Source: Blastobasis lacticolella | Taxonomy: Eukaryota > Arthropoda > Insecta > Lepidoptera > Blastobasidae | NCBI GenBank assembly: GCA_905147135.1 | Contig: LR990055.1 | Span: 1,612,001 to 1,676,000 of the forward strand | Length of the DNA: 64,000 nucleotides | Direction: 5' to 3' | Part shown: positions 42,755 to 53,782 of the stretch, one piece after another | Position numbering within the stretch: position 1 is the first letter of the stretch | Layout of the letters: each line of letters starts with the position of its first letter | The notes under the pieces: generated by a model | The model's database searches: none | Seen by the model: only the letters and a program-made list of their open reading frames with translations | What the model was told of the DNA's origin: nothing | Made by a program: the position numbers and the translations under genes

Positions 42755-42961
42755 AATTTAATTCAAATAATTTTATTCATGTAAGTTCTAAAATAACACT
42801 CATGAACGTCATAGGTTGGTACATCAATTCTAAATAACATATCTTAATAGTATTTCCAAAATGTATGATACGACAATGGCCCTTATTTCATGAGCAACGC
42901 GTAAGTGTAAATAAACAAAAGTCAATCGGACCACCTGCCTTAAGTAGACGTAGTTATTTCA

Positions 42962-43230
42962 TCACATCCACAGCTCATTACAGTTCACTGCTGCAACTTG
43001 AGCCACCTCCATCTACGTGGGTGGAGGGCTTTGCAATAATCTTCACGCTTGGCAGGCGGGCTGGAGCTCGCAGTGATATAAATATATAAATGGAAAACGC
43101 TGCTGCCCATTTTCCAGCCTACGGAGACTAGATATTTTGCTTCAAAAACATTAGTCGCCTTGTACGACACCCACGAGTGTAAGGGGTTGGTGCTATACTT
43201 CTCCACTGGACATAATACCGCTAAACGGCC
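42962..43230 (-). mobile_element. Retroposon-C copy 9
   Basis: Full length but the most diverged of the long copies, for example in the CCACCTCCATCTACGTGGGT region. Confidence 0.87.
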
Positions 43231-43828
43231 AACGCGGCCATCACAGATACGGAAAGTACCTTTAAAACAGGCAGAAACGATCTACAAGTGTCTTAGACCT
43301 AAGTAAGCGCTTGAACTCCAATTCTATTCAAATTACTCAACGGAGCCGCAAAATTGTTTGCCAATATCAATAAATTGGGAACTCGGTCTCCAGAATTAAT
43401 CCCTCTCGCTTTGCGCACAACGAATTATTTCGCGGGACATCATAGCAGTTACTATTCCGTATTTAATTCGGAACGAAAATTATAATTAAGACGCCCGGGT
43501 GAATTTGCCGGGCTATTCGTTACGAGATCCGGCCGAAACCGGTTGATTCCGGCCCGGGGTGATTCAGACCCGGTTCTCTATTTTCGCAGCCCCGAAAATT
43601 GTAATCCAGGGGTTCGCGGACAAGCAAAGACAGCAATTAATCGTCCTTTAAACCTTTCTCGGCATTGATACTCGGTAGGTACGGTAGGGATATTGTAGCG
43701 GTTGTTCGTAGAAGGGTCTTAAAGATGTTTGAGGCTTTATTATGCATACTCCATTTGATTAAGACTCGTCTTATCGTCTGGTGTTTACGAATTGCACTTT
43801 AGGCTAAAAATCTAGGAGAATTCATTAG
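43231..43828. other. Unassigned stretch with GC-rich core
   Basis: 43485-43620 is unusually GC-rich for this window, with CCGGCC/GGCCGG-type inverted motifs. No frame or repeat match was seen. It could be a conserved non-coding or regulatory segment. Confidence 0.45.
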
Positions 43829-44053
43829 CATCTTGACGTTAATGTCCTTGTTGTGCTCTCGCGCACGAGGGCTGGGCGGCCGCATAGACTATGATACAGG
43901 ACTTGGCAGGTCAGATAATTACAGTGAAGCGACTGCCATCTGCCCTCCGTGACCCTGTTACCGGGGCAAACTGACCAAATTGGAACGTGGTTACACATTC
44001 AGTCGCCTAAATGTGCAGGTTTCATCGCGATGTTTTTCCTCATAGTAAGAACA
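43829..44053 (-). mobile_element. SINE-B copy 10, headless
   Basis: Minus-strand 3' part and body from CATCTTGACGTTAATG to GATGTTTTTCCTCATAGTAAG. The tRNA head is absent, and family J begins about 30 bp on. Confidence 0.88.
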
Positions 44054-44084
44054 TCTCACCAACATCAATAAATAAGCTTGCAAA

Positions 44085-44385
44085 TATCACCAGCTTAGAT
44101 AGGTAGGTCAAGCCTGAAGATGCCGTCTGGGTGAGTAGCACCGCCTCATCATCAACAATGCGTGCATTGTTGGTTTCCGGCTTGAAGAATGAGGTTGCCA
44201 GCGCAATTACAGACATAAGGCATTGCATCTTAGTCCACATATCGAAAACGCACCTGCGGTTCTATATTTTTGTTGCCAGCAACAGCCTGCAAAATACAAG
44301 AACCGTAGATGTCGTCAGCGACAGTTGCGTCTTACCGTAAGGTGGCTGTCTGCTCGTTTGTCCCTGTGCAGTATAAAAAATATCA
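44085..44385 (+). mobile_element. Family-J copy, near full length
   Basis: GTCTGGGTGAGTAGCACCGC, GCATTGTTGGTTTCCGGCTT, AGCGCAATTACAGACATAAG, AAACGCACCTGCGGTTC, and CTCGTTTGTCCCTG before an A-run. It is the reference order for the two rearranged copies. Confidence 0.75.
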
Positions 44386-45012
44386 ATGCTAGTACCCTAG
44401 CACCCCTACTGTTTCTCCTATACATTGCATATTCCCAGTGATGCATAAATCCTGTTAAAAGCCAGTCCACACAATGCTTTGCGGCGGTACGGCGCCTGGG
44501 GCCCGTATTTTTGAACTCCTCAAGTCAAACCGTTTTCAAATTTTATTTCCGCCATTAAAAGTTCGATATTTTGATGCGTGACGCTGATTTTCCGGTAACG
44601 ATTCACTTCCGGTGTTGAAAATGTCATTTGAAATATATTGAATTTCCATGCCGAAAATTAAAATTACATCGATCGAATCCAATTTCAATTGTCGCATTTA
44701 ACGGTCACACCGTAAAGTAGCCACCATATTTAGTACTCAAACTTGTGACCATTACAACGTTAGTGCAAAAATTCGACGACTGCTCGCCACGTGCGATGCG
44801 TAATATACAAAACTAGCGTACAATAGGTAGCAAAAGAAAGAAATACTGACCCTCGATGACTCGCTTTGACCCAGGAAACGCGTTAGATGAGCAAAGCGCA
44901 GCAACTACAACGATCTATATACGAGTAGTCCCAAGCACCGATATTAGACGTCACTGAGTCTACAATCCAATTATATATCAATTTATCCAATATATATAAA
45001 GATATATCAATT
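44386..45012. other. Unassigned stretch
   Basis: Nothing recognised; the segment 44460-44720 is less AT-rich than its flanks. Confidence 0.45.
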
Positions 45013-45272
45013 TAGCCGTGTGGTGACCGGTAGAGTAGAATAGCACCAACCCCTTACACTCGTGGGTATCGTACAAGGCGACTAACGTTAAGAGGCAAAA
45101 TATCTAGTCTCCATAAACTGGCAAATGGGCAGCAGCGTTTTTCCTTGTTATGTTTGCAACACTGCGATCTCCAACCCGCCTGCCAAGCGTGGAGATTATG
45201 GCAATAACTTCCCCTTTTGCGGGAGAGGCCCAAAGTCCTGTAGTGGACTGTTATGGGCTGTGATGATGATGA
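45013..45272 (+). mobile_element. Retroposon-C copy 10
   Basis: Full length, ending in GGGCTGTGATGATGATGAG. Confidence 0.92.
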
Positions 45273-45439
45273 GTCTACAATCGAGGCTGGAGGTTATATT
45301 TTTATAAATGTGATATTTTTAGTACGACGCCGATAGGTAGTAATAGGGATATATGTTAAGGGGAATGTATATTTATGGATTATTTATTTATGTACTTACT
45401 TACTGATAAGTTTTACTGGTCTCGTTTAATATATTTAAA

Positions 45440-45634
45440 TTAAGTCTTTGGTTATTTTTAAAGTAGGTAAGGCACTCTTATTGCCTCTACCGCTCGCTAA
45501 AGCTCCTTTCGGCTTGTCTAAGGTTAGCTGGAAGAGATCCCGTTGTGGGATAAGTTCGCCTTTGCTTTGTAAGTGTTTCCTTTTGAAATGTACTATGTTG
45601 TTGCAATAATGAGTTTACATACATACATACGCCG
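45440..45634 (+). mobile_element. LINE-F 3' end
   Basis: GTTAGCTGGAAGAGATCCC, GTTGTGGGATAAGTTCGCC, then TGCAATAATGAGTTTACATA and CATACATAC tail. About 195 bp, non-coding. Confidence 0.82.
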
Positions 45635-45941
45635 CAACGCATCATGTGGCTGGGCCCTTACACACTGCCTGAACCCCGGCAGCTCATTCATACGCAATTA
45701 ATGGGGAAATTCGCCCATTTACGCGCTTAGGCCTGTCTTGCTCGTATGTAATCTTTTTCATGAATCTTGAGCTTTTGTTCGCCATATGGTGCTCGTATGA
45801 GGGTTATGAAAGATATTGAAAATGGATGCCTTTGCTCAAATTACGTGTTCCTTCCTACTATTGCTAATGTTGGAAAGTATGGAGAAGTAATATTTCTTTG
45901 ACTGACTTTCCGGATACCGTGTTTCATCGTCCAGTTATACC
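45635..45941. other. Unassigned stretch
   Basis: The GGCTGGGCCCTTACACAC segment near 45648 resembles the MITE-like end at 20.54 kb. No gene. Confidence 0.4.
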
Positions 45942-46143
45942 GAGATATGAGGTGGCCTACGGCCTGCCAGATGGAAAGCAGTCACCGCAGTCTATGGACG
46001 TTTGCAATACCAGGGGCATCACCAACGCGTTCCCGACCCCGTTAAAACCTTTGCACCTCTTTCTTGATCCCAACTCCATGTTGTACTCTCCAGGGAAAAC
46101 CTCTCCATGTAGTTCATTCCATAAACTTAGTGTGTATAGAAGA
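45942..46143 (-). pseudogene. LINE-D ORF2 C-terminal remnant
   Basis: The minus frame 45957-46175 reads LYTLSLWNELHGEVFPGEYN then MELGSRKRCKGFNGVGNALV. SLWNEL...VFPGEYN is the family signature. Opposed to a 120-codon plus frame that is its shadow. Confidence 0.8.
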
Positions 46144-47084
46144 ATGCTAGCTATTCTGATTATATTATTTCTCATAGGGGGTGAAATGATGACGAGAATA
46201 TTGTACTTGTCTTCTTCTACGACGCTACACTCTTGTCAGAGACGTCATGGTCGGCGGTAGAGGATTGGTCATAGAAATTGGACACAGAGGCATAGAAGGG
46301 GCCAACTCTAAAAGCAAGTACTAACATATCAAACGAAATATCACCCTCTACGCCAATCCATAGCTTTTGACGCAATGGCAAAGTAATCAATAAAGTAGTC
46401 GAAGCGGTTAATTAGGAGCAAATACACGCGACTATATATAGAAATTAAATAATTCGGCTACAAACTAGGCCAAGACCCGTGTCCCTGACCATTCATAGGT
46501 AATTTATTTAACAACCTACCCTGTTTCGTGAACAAAATATGTTATTTGGGTAATTAGGGAGTTTACGTACAGCTATTAAGGGTTTTGACAAGTAGAAAAG
46601 TTAGGTTTTGAGACTTAATACAGTGTAACTATACGTTTAGGTTTTGATAGAAGGTTATTTCTTTAGATAGTTAGAGAAGGTTATCGATAATTATGAGACA
46701 ATACGCCTAGTAGAGAATCTATTGTAAAATGTATGCCGATTTGGTTGTGAAGTGACACATTCAAATATTTTGACATAGGTACCCATAGAGGGACACATGG
46801 TATTTTAATGTATTTTTGGATGTCTATAACTTTATCTCTGAAACTACTAAAACTATTCTTTCATTAACAGAAAGCTACCCTATATTTGTCTGTTATATGG
46901 TACTTTGATCCCGTAAAAATAAGAGGATTCCACGGGATAGTTGAATATTTAAACATATCCGAACGGATGAACACCGCGGGGAGCCGTCTTATATACAATA
47001 AACTTATATAAGAGGTAGGTATTAGGACAGGATATGGGAAGGGTTCGGGTGGGATTTCGGTAGGGTAGGTTAGGGTAGAGCAGG
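46144..47084. other. Unassigned stretch
   Basis: No gene. GGTAGGGTAGGTTAGGGTAG at 47060-47080 is a simple GGTA-rich run just before SINE-A. Confidence 0.5.
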
Positions 47085-47320
47085 GACGACCTGAGTGGTT
47101 CAGTTGGTGAACACGCCAGTCTGCCACGCAGTGGTCCTGGGTTCGATTTCCTGCCGGGCAGAAATTAAAATGATAAATTTTAGTTCATGTTACGGGTCTG
47201 GGTGTTGTATGTATAATAAGTATGTATTTGAAAATATATAATTAGTTTATTAGGAGGTATAATACGAGCGTTGCTTTCTTTGGGGCTAGATGGCGCGGTG
47301 TGAATTGTCATTGTGTTGTG
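47085..47320 (+). mobile_element. SINE-A copy 8
   Basis: Head intact apart from B box GGTTCGATTTCC. Body has small deletions (TTATTAGGAGGTATAATACG). Tail lost. Confidence 0.92.
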
Positions 47321-47738
47321 CATAAAAAAATGTACCCTACTACCTTACTACTACTGCTACGTAGGGTATAGGGTATGAGTAGCGTAGAGTATAGTTAGTT
47401 AGGTATGCAATGCGGACTCACTCGCGCCGGCCCACCAAGATAAAAACAAATACTCGTTCATTTACCCCACAACTTTCACACCCAAAACAGAATGGGGTAC
47501 AACTCAGTGTATTACGAAGGAACCTCTGTCAATGTCAATCCTTTGCTTTCCCATTTCTTCGCCCGTTCGGCCGGTAACTGATTGATTCCATTAATAACTG
47601 AGTATCCAATCCATTTTTTCCTCGGCCTCTCTGATTGGTTACGTGTAGGCGTGTGTACCGGCCTATTGTTAGTTGGAGATGTATTTCGGTGGTACGTATT
47701 GTCGGCAAGCAATTTGCTGTTATATTTTACTTTCAGAT
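47321..47738. other. Unassigned stretch
   Basis: Tandem-like TAGGGTATAGGGTATGAG near 47363. A 66-codon minus frame at 47512 has no motif. Confidence 0.5.
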
Positions 47739-47983
47739 GACGACATCAATGGTTCAGTTAGTTAATATGCCGCGCGCAAATTCTTCCACGCGGCCGGGCA
47801 GAATTTGAAATTATGAATTTTAATTTCTGTTACTTAGGTCTGGGTGTTGTATGTGTAATAAGTATGTATTCAAAAATATTTAAGAACTTTGTCAGTTTTC
47901 TGGCACCGATAATACAAGCTTTGCTTACTTTGGGGTTAGATGGTGCTGTGTAAATTGTCCAAGCATATTAATTATTATTATTA
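47739..47983 (+). mobile_element. SINE-A copy 9, B box lost
   Basis: The head is disrupted at CCGCGCGCAAATTCTTCCAC, where the B box is deleted. The body is complete and the tail is ATTATTATTATTAC. Confidence 0.9.
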
Positions 47984-48394
47984 CATGACGGTCAAGTGTT
48001 AATGACGCTTATTTTGGAACGTGAAACTGCATGAAATCCGTCAAACAATGCTGTGGCTCATAAAGTAAAGGAAATGTACAGTTGTCTTTGTAATACTACT
48101 AAGTTGGCAAATAAGCCTGCGACTCGCCTGTTGTGAGTCGGTGAGCAGTTACTACAGCCTATGGACGTTTGCAATTCCAGGAGTATCTACTACCGTTTTG
48201 CACTCATAGTTCCACAAGCTATCCGTAAACTGCTGTAAACGATAATTAATTGCCTTCTGTAAATTCACTATAAATTACAGAGTCTGTACACGACACAATG
48301 ATTAAGGCTTTTAAATCAAAATGGCTGTACAAAATCCCGGGAAATGTCAGCATCGTTCGACCACTATTAATATATTTTGGTAATAACACTTTAA
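47984..48394. other. Unassigned stretch with degraded LINE-D scrap
   Basis: GTGAGCAGTTACTACAGCCT and GGACGTTTGCAATTCCAGG at 48140-48180 are remains of a minus-strand LINE-D end. Confidence 0.5.
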
Positions 48395-48840
48395 AACCTA
48401 ACCGACTGAAAAAATCGGATAGCCCCTCGACCAAGTTTCCTTACTCAAATATTAACTACAAAACCGATTTAAATGAAAATAAGCTAAAAACCATCTCCAT
48501 TAAACTGACTTTCAAATAGAGAAAACCGCTTCCAATCCGCGAAAACCGAAATCAAAATCGGTCTATCGATTCGGGAGCTATGATGTCACAGACAGATATA
48601 CAGGATATAGGTTACTTTTAGTCTGTTTTATGTTCTTTTCTCTTCATTTTTTGATGCACTGCCATGTAATTTTTGTTAATTGCTCTCTGGTTGACTGGTA
48701 GAAAAAGCTACGTAGCTTTATGTCCACCATTGTACTGTAATGTGCATGAAGTTTTAAATAAATAAATATACTCGTCAAACTTATACGAGTTAAACCCCTC
48801 CTTTTTCGTCGAGGGTCAAAAATGGGAAAATTCTGACATG
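48395..48840 (+). mobile_element. Family-H copy split by LINE-I
   Basis: The left part runs to ATTCGGGAGCTATGATGTCA and ACAGACAGATATACAGGATA. The right part resumes at 48770 with ACTCGTCAAACTTATACGAG and CCTCCTTTTTCGTCGAGGGT. The missing junction corresponds to the ACACGTCAAACTTATAACA stretch of other copies. There is a 13-bp repeat near 48545 (AATCCGCGAAAACCGAAATC region). Confidence 0.78.
48640..48772 (+). mobile_element. LINE-I 3' end inserted in family H
   Basis: Same sequence as 41457-41592 from CTCTGGTTGACTGGTAG to AGTTTTAAATAAATAAATA. The AT-rich ends obscure the exact target duplication. Confidence 0.85.
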
Positions 48841-48930
48841 TACTGTACGAGGGTCAAAAATGTATATTTATTTGGGATTCTGTGAATATAATGACATATA
48901 ATTTAGTTACTTATAAATGAATAAGAATAT

Positions 48931-48985
48931 GACCCCGGGCTCCGGCGCACGATAGCACAACCGGATATTGGATACAAGATGATTA
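48931..48985 (+). mobile_element. SINE-B 3' end fragment
   Basis: GACCCCGGGCTCCGGCGCAC, GATAGCACAACCGG and CAAGATGATTAG correspond to the last 55 bp of the family, or of its related LINE. Confidence 0.6.
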
Positions 48986-49082
48986 GTATCTTATTTCATT
49001 AATCTAGCAACCACAAAATAAGCTTTCTTTGTGGCTGTGTAAATTTGTCCTTTAATTCTCATCATCATGCGAGCGGTCAAAC

Positions 49083-49373
49083 GTTGAGAGCCTAGTGGTA
49101 TCCGACTCGCTAGCGAGTTTAAGCCCCAGACGGCTATGTACCAATGACTCTTTTCTGAGTTATGTTACCGATGAACAGTAACCGATGCTCTTACGGTGTG
49201 GGATAACATCGTTGAATCCTGCACATTCAGGCGACTGAATGTGTAACTGGTCAGGTTCCCCTGTCATCAGGGCAACCGAGGTCAGATGGCAGTCGCTCTA
49301 CTGTAATTACCTGATCTGTTAAATCCTGGATCATGGCCAAAGTACGAGGGCACAACCGGGACATTAACGCCAA
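49083..49373 (+). mobile_element. SINE-B copy 11
   Basis: Head AGCCTAGTGGTATCCGACTC, B-box half lost, body complete, end AACCGGGACATTAACGCCAA. Confidence 0.9.
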
Positions 49374-50034
49374 GGTATTTTCTTTCCCAGCTGTCAAACC
49401 TGGCTTCTGTTAAAGTCCACTTTCCACTCTCTGTTCTCACTTCATATCCACGCGCGTTAAATTGGGTGTGATGTTGCCCAATAATATTATTATAAATTAG
49501 AAAAATCACTCCAATCAATTCTTAATCTACTCTAAATGCTAAAAAACATAGACAACATACAAAAAGTTATCACCTCACTAAGGGTCTACCAGGGTATAGA
49601 AATGGCCAAACTCGGCCGGACCCACTCCGGACTTCCAAGGGCGCCCTCGACCGTATAAATATCTGTCAGTGTCCAGCCTTTATTCCGCGAGTAGTGATGT
49701 GCTGAGAGTTTTCGTTTTATCGATAATTATTGATTTGTCGTAAATGTGGTACAAAAGTATTTTCTTGGTTTAATTCGCCAAAATTTAAACGACACTGGTC
49801 ACTAGACTAGTGTGTGTGTATTCTAGTATAATATGTTACTGAAAAGGTATCATACCATTCGTAAACCTTTTAAATCATCCGGTGTGGGCATTTGAAATTC
49901 ATATAAAGAAAATTAAACTTTTAGCAACATATGTACGCATTATGAAGAAGTACATCGAATTTTGACTTTAGACATAAACTTTTAATTAAAGCTAATATAC
50001 AATGATGTAACATAAACTGGGCAACAACATCAGA
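49374..50034. other. Unassigned stretch
   Basis: Nothing recognised. TGTATGCATT and AT-rich sequence only. Confidence 0.45.
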
Positions 50035-50245
50035 AACAGTTTTTTTATCACTAAGGTGACAAACAAGCTTACGGCCTGCCTGATGGTAAGCAGTCACCGC
50101 AGCCTGTGGACGTTTGCAATACCAGGGGCATCACCCACGCGTTGCCGACCCCGTAAAAATCTTATAACCCCATTCTTAAGACATCCATGTTGTACTTAGT
50201 CTCCAGGGAAAACCTCTCCAGGTAGTTCATTTGCAACAGTTGCAA
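50035..50245 (-). mobile_element. LINE-D 3' end
   Basis: TTTTTTATCACTAAGGTGAC, AAGCTTACGGCCTGCCTGAT and CCAGGGAAAACCTCTCCAGG on the minus strand give the coding tail ...LPGEVFPGD. A frameshift is present near 50160 (CCCCGTAAAAATC). Confidence 0.8.
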
Positions 50246-50339
50246 ATACCGGCGTGGAAGCATCTTTAGGCTAAATTCGCACTGACGTCCTATAGATAGT
50301 CGCCATGGCAGCGAAGTAAAACGCAAGTAAATATAATCT

Positions 50340-50458
50340 GGATCCCTTCAAGTCTAGAATGAATAGGCGTTCCAAGACGGGCATGCTCCATCTTCGGCCG
50401 CATCGTCACTTACCTACAGGTTAGATGGCGGTCAACTGCCTGTCTTGACATAAAAAAA
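50340..50458 (+). mobile_element. LINE-E 3' end
   Basis: Plus-strand version: GATCCCTTCAAGTCTAGAAT, ATCTTCGGCCGCATCGTCAC, TAGATGGCGGTCAACTGCCT and CTTGACATAAAAAAA. Confidence 0.83.
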
Positions 50459-50565
50459 CGTTACAGAATATTCGCAGCCACCTGTACTGCACGCTTGGCA
50501 CCTTCGGTACAGTCAACGGCATATAGACCTACCCGAAACCAGTATAAGTTGGTTTAGCATCTCTA

Positions 50566-50750
50566 TAGAAAACATCATACTCCGACTCAAGTGCGGTACC
50601 CCGCCCGCAGGCTAGCCGGATTAGGTAAACGGGGAAAAACAACGTTTCAATATTCATGCCGTTCTTCATTCGTTCTAAAATAATTGTGAAGTCGCATCAC
50701 TAGAAAACATCGTACTGGGACTCAAGTGCGGTGCCCGGCCCGCAGGCTGG
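50566..50750 (+). repeat. 50-bp direct repeat pair
   Basis: 50566-50615 and 50701-50750 match at 44 of 50 positions, starting TAGAAAACATC and containing GACTCAAGTGCGGT and GCCCGCAGGCT. The offset is 135 bp. Unknown class, no coding frame. Confidence 0.85.
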
Positions 50751-50944
50751 TTCGGGATATTATTTTTTGTTACGAACCTTTATTCGCGCACCCTTTGTAC
50801 AATACGTATCAAACATATCTTTTTTAGCTTTCAGTATCAGGGTAAAATCAAATGTCATGAGCAGCCACTGTTATCTGCATCCCTGCTTTATAGGTATATG
50901 ATGTGGTATTATGTCTTTTCATTTTAAATAACAGATTATGTTTA

Positions 50945-51224
50945 AGAGCGTCGGTGGCGTAATGGCTTGCGGGTCGAACTCGTAAGCAAGAGGTACCGAT
51001 TTCGATTCCCAATGACTTTTTCTGAGTTATGTATATGTATAAGTTGTATACTGACCGATGCTCTTGCGGTGATGGTAAATGTAGTGAGGAAACCAGCCGT
51101 TCAGGCGACTGAATGTGTAACTGTGATCCAATTTAGTCTGGTTCCCGTGTTAGCAGCCAAATGGCAGTCGCTCTATAGGAATTATCTGATCTGTCGAATC
51201 CTGGATCATGGTCACGGCATCCCC
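50945..51224 (+). mobile_element. SINE-B copy 12
   Basis: Head AGAGCGTCGGTGGCGTAATG, B box TTTCGATTCCC, body with small deletions (CCCGTGTTAGCAGCC), 3' GC block lost. Confidence 0.92.
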
Positions 51225-51789
51225 CTTTTTTGGTACTAAAAATCAGGTAATGTCTGTTACAGGATTCACATAGTAGGTTTTGCTCTTAATTCATGGAGAT
51301 GTATGTGATATATTGCATGGAAGCGTTACGGGAAGGAACCAGTACCATCGTGTCATTAATCTTCACTTTATCACGTGCCTGCTGTTATGCCATAGGTAAT
51401 ATGTCATCGTTCTTACGCCAATCAGCTACCAAAGGAAGCTATAGAGTTATGCTAACGATATATTGCTTTGTGAATTATGATATGAACGAATGAGTTTTCT
51501 TTATTGGAACGGCATGAGATAAGCAAAATCGCGGTTTTATCTATCGAGTATACATAGTATAAAACTAAATCTCTTACAAAGTATCTCTGTATCTATATAC
51601 GTTTAGATCTTTTAAACTAAACTTTTAAATTTTAATGCAGTTTTCAACAACAGATCGAGTGATTCAAGATTAAGGTTTAAATGCAAGAAAAAAGGGTAGG
51701 TGGTAGTGGTAGTAGTGGTAGACAAAATAGGTGTACGCGAACGAAGTCGCGCCGGGAATACGAGTGCTGATTACAATTTTATCCCAACG
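51225..51789. other. Unassigned stretch with a GTA-rich run
   Basis: GTAGGTGGTAGTGGTAGTAG at about 51695 is simple sequence, followed by GCGAACGAAGTCGCGCCGGG, a motif also at 6.08 and 57.3 kb on the other strand (GCGACTTCGTTCG), probably a common retroposon end. Confidence 0.5.
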
Positions 51790-52105
51790 CTGAGGGTCGG
51801 TGGCCTAAAATGGTTAAGGGGTCTGACTCGTACCCCGAGATGCCGGGTTATAACTCCACTGCCGCTAGATACCAATGACACTTTTCCGAGTTACGTACAT
51901 TAGTTGAGCACTAACCGATGCTTTTACGATGAGGGAAAACATCGTATTGAAACATGCACATTCAGGCGACTGAATGTGTAACCATGATACAATCGAGTCA
52001 GGTTCCCCTGTTAACTGGGGTTACAGAGGTCAGATGGCAGTCGCTCCACTGCAATCTGCCAAATCCTGTATCACGGTCAAAGCGGATTCGGAAACGCCAA
52101 GATGA
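51790..52105 (+). mobile_element. SINE-B copy 13
   Basis: Full body. A-box region TGGCCTAAAATGGTTAAGGG, B box weakened (GGTTATAACTCC), end AACGCCAAGATGACC. The GC-rich block is deleted. Confidence 0.92.
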
Positions 52106-52420
52106 CCATCATTTTATTCCAAGTTTGGAACACTTTTACAGTTTTTTAGTTCTTTGGTGTAAAGTGACATCTACCGCAACGGTAGAATATGACTCCCGCA
52201 TTTACATAAAGGATTCGATGGATTGACTTCACCGAGTTAGATGCGAGAGCCAACTTACGACGCGAGGATGCGTAAGACTGGGCCAAATGAAGGAGAATGA
52301 GTCGGAAAGCTAACGCTCGGATGATGATGATGATGATGTTTTTTCTCTAAGAAGCGTTACTATACCTTCTCACATGCTCATCTGATAATAGAACGTACTG
52401 TGTTCATTACGGCTCTATAG
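52106..52420. other. Unassigned stretch with a retroposon-like end
   Basis: ACTGGGCCAAATGAAGGAGA and TAACGCTCGGATGATGATGATGATGATG near 52275-52338 form a GATGAT-tailed end of a plus-strand retroposon of unknown family. Confidence 0.5.
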
Positions 52421-52582
52421 TTGGTTAATTTTATACATTTTTAGCCAACGTGAAAAAAGAGAGGTTTGTATCTGTGGCTTTATAATATGTAAGAGCGTCG
52501 GTTGGTTAATTTTATACATTTTTAGCCAACGTGAAAAAAGAGAGGTTTGTATCTGTGGCTTTGTAATATGTAAGAGCGTCGG
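52421..52582 (+). repeat. 81-bp tandem duplication, two units
   Basis: 52421-52501 and 52502-52582 differ at one visible base (TATAATATG versus TGTAATATG). Each unit ends with the first 11 or so bases of SINE-B (AGAGCGTCGG), so the duplication postdates the SINE. As 81 is divisible by 3, the minus frame repeats 27 residues. Confidence 0.96.
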
Positions 52583-52664
52583 TGGCCCAGCGGTTAGAGT
52601 AAGCAACTTGTAAGCCAGAGGTCCCTGGTTCGAATCCCGCAGCGGCCATGTACCAATGACTCTT
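52572..52664 (+). mobile_element. SINE-B copy 14, head only
   Basis: The best-preserved tRNA-like head in the window: GTGGCCCAGCGGTTAGAG and GGTTCGAATCCC, then CATGTACCAATGACTCTTTG. Cut there. Confidence 0.9.
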
Positions 52665-53080
52665 TGCTTCATGACAGCTTTGTTTAATTAAAATCGGTTA
52701 TGTAGTTTAAAAAATACTTATTTAAGTTTAAGTAAACTTAGTATGTATTTATATAAAATACAGTAAGGTACATGTTAAAATGGCAGGTGTGATAAATACA
52801 TAAAAATTTTTGTTGCCCTGCTTCCCAACCTAGGAATAACCTGTATCTTGGGAATCAGTGAAATCACCCATGGCGCCATATCATATTTTAGATTATGGTA
52901 AACAATTATAAAACTTAAGAAATAAATAAATATGATATTACAAAGATATACTACATAATCTTAATCATAATAAATATTGTCAGTTCGGGTGGCACCCCAT
53001 GCGTACGCGCGCACTGTGAAACCTCATAATAAAGTTTCGCGTTTAATCCGTTGAAAGTGTTTCATTTGGAGTCTCATTTC
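52665..53080. other. Unassigned AT-rich stretch
   Basis: GCGCACTGTGAAACCTCATA at 53010 recurs at 55329 with one change. No gene. Confidence 0.5.
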
Positions 53081-53338
53081 ACGACCTGAGTGGTTCAACG
53101 GTCTGCCACGCAAGAGGTCCCGGGTTCGATTCCCGGCCGGGCAGAAATTGAAATGATGAATTTTAATTTCTGTTACGGGTCTGGGTGTTATAATAAGTAT
53201 GTATTTAAAAAAAAAGAAGTATTTAAGTAGTATATCAGTTATCTAGCACCCATAGTACAAGCTTTGCTTAGTTTGGGGCTAGATGGCGCTGTGTGAATTT
53301 GTCCACGAATAATAATTAATTAATTAATTTATTTATTT
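53081..53338 (+). mobile_element. SINE-A copy 10, A-box deletion
   Basis: About 13 bp are missing between TGGTTCAACGG and TCTGCCACG, removing part of the A box. B box GGTTCGATTCC and body intact. Tail TTAATTAATTAATTTATTTA. Confidence 0.94.
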
Positions 53339-53782
53339 CATGCTCCCAAAATTGTTCACAGAGCGACATAGACATCGTTCTTTAAACAAATGGGACTTTC
53401 AAGAACTCCATAGCAATACGTTTATTATTTGGCATAACCTCTGCAGCCTCTAGCTAAGGTTACAAGAGTTATTGGGGGTAATTTAGCAATGGTAGCCTCC
53501 GTACATTTGTCACTTTGGAGCCTACTCCTTCGTAGCAACATATCCGTTTGAAACTTTGTTTTATGCTCTACATCACTTTTATTCCACTGGGACCGTACCC
53601 ATTTAGTACCAGAGGTGAAAGGTTAATCATGCACTCACTGGCAGAAAAAGTGGCCCCAGTGTTTATCGCAAAGTAAAAAAACTAGAAAGGAACTAGTGTT
53701 AGAAAAGAAGTAGTTTCATTCGTTAGGTGGATTTCAAGTGAGTCCTTAAATCAACAAACTATGTATAGAATACTATGTAGTT
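53339..53782. other. Unassigned stretch
   Basis: Less AT-rich than average, but no frame or repeat recognised. Confidence 0.45.

Noticed and set aside
52572..52664. tRNA gene
   Set aside because: Good A- and B-box-like sequences, but no complete cloverleaf pairing could be drawn and the sequence continues as SINE-B in other copies.
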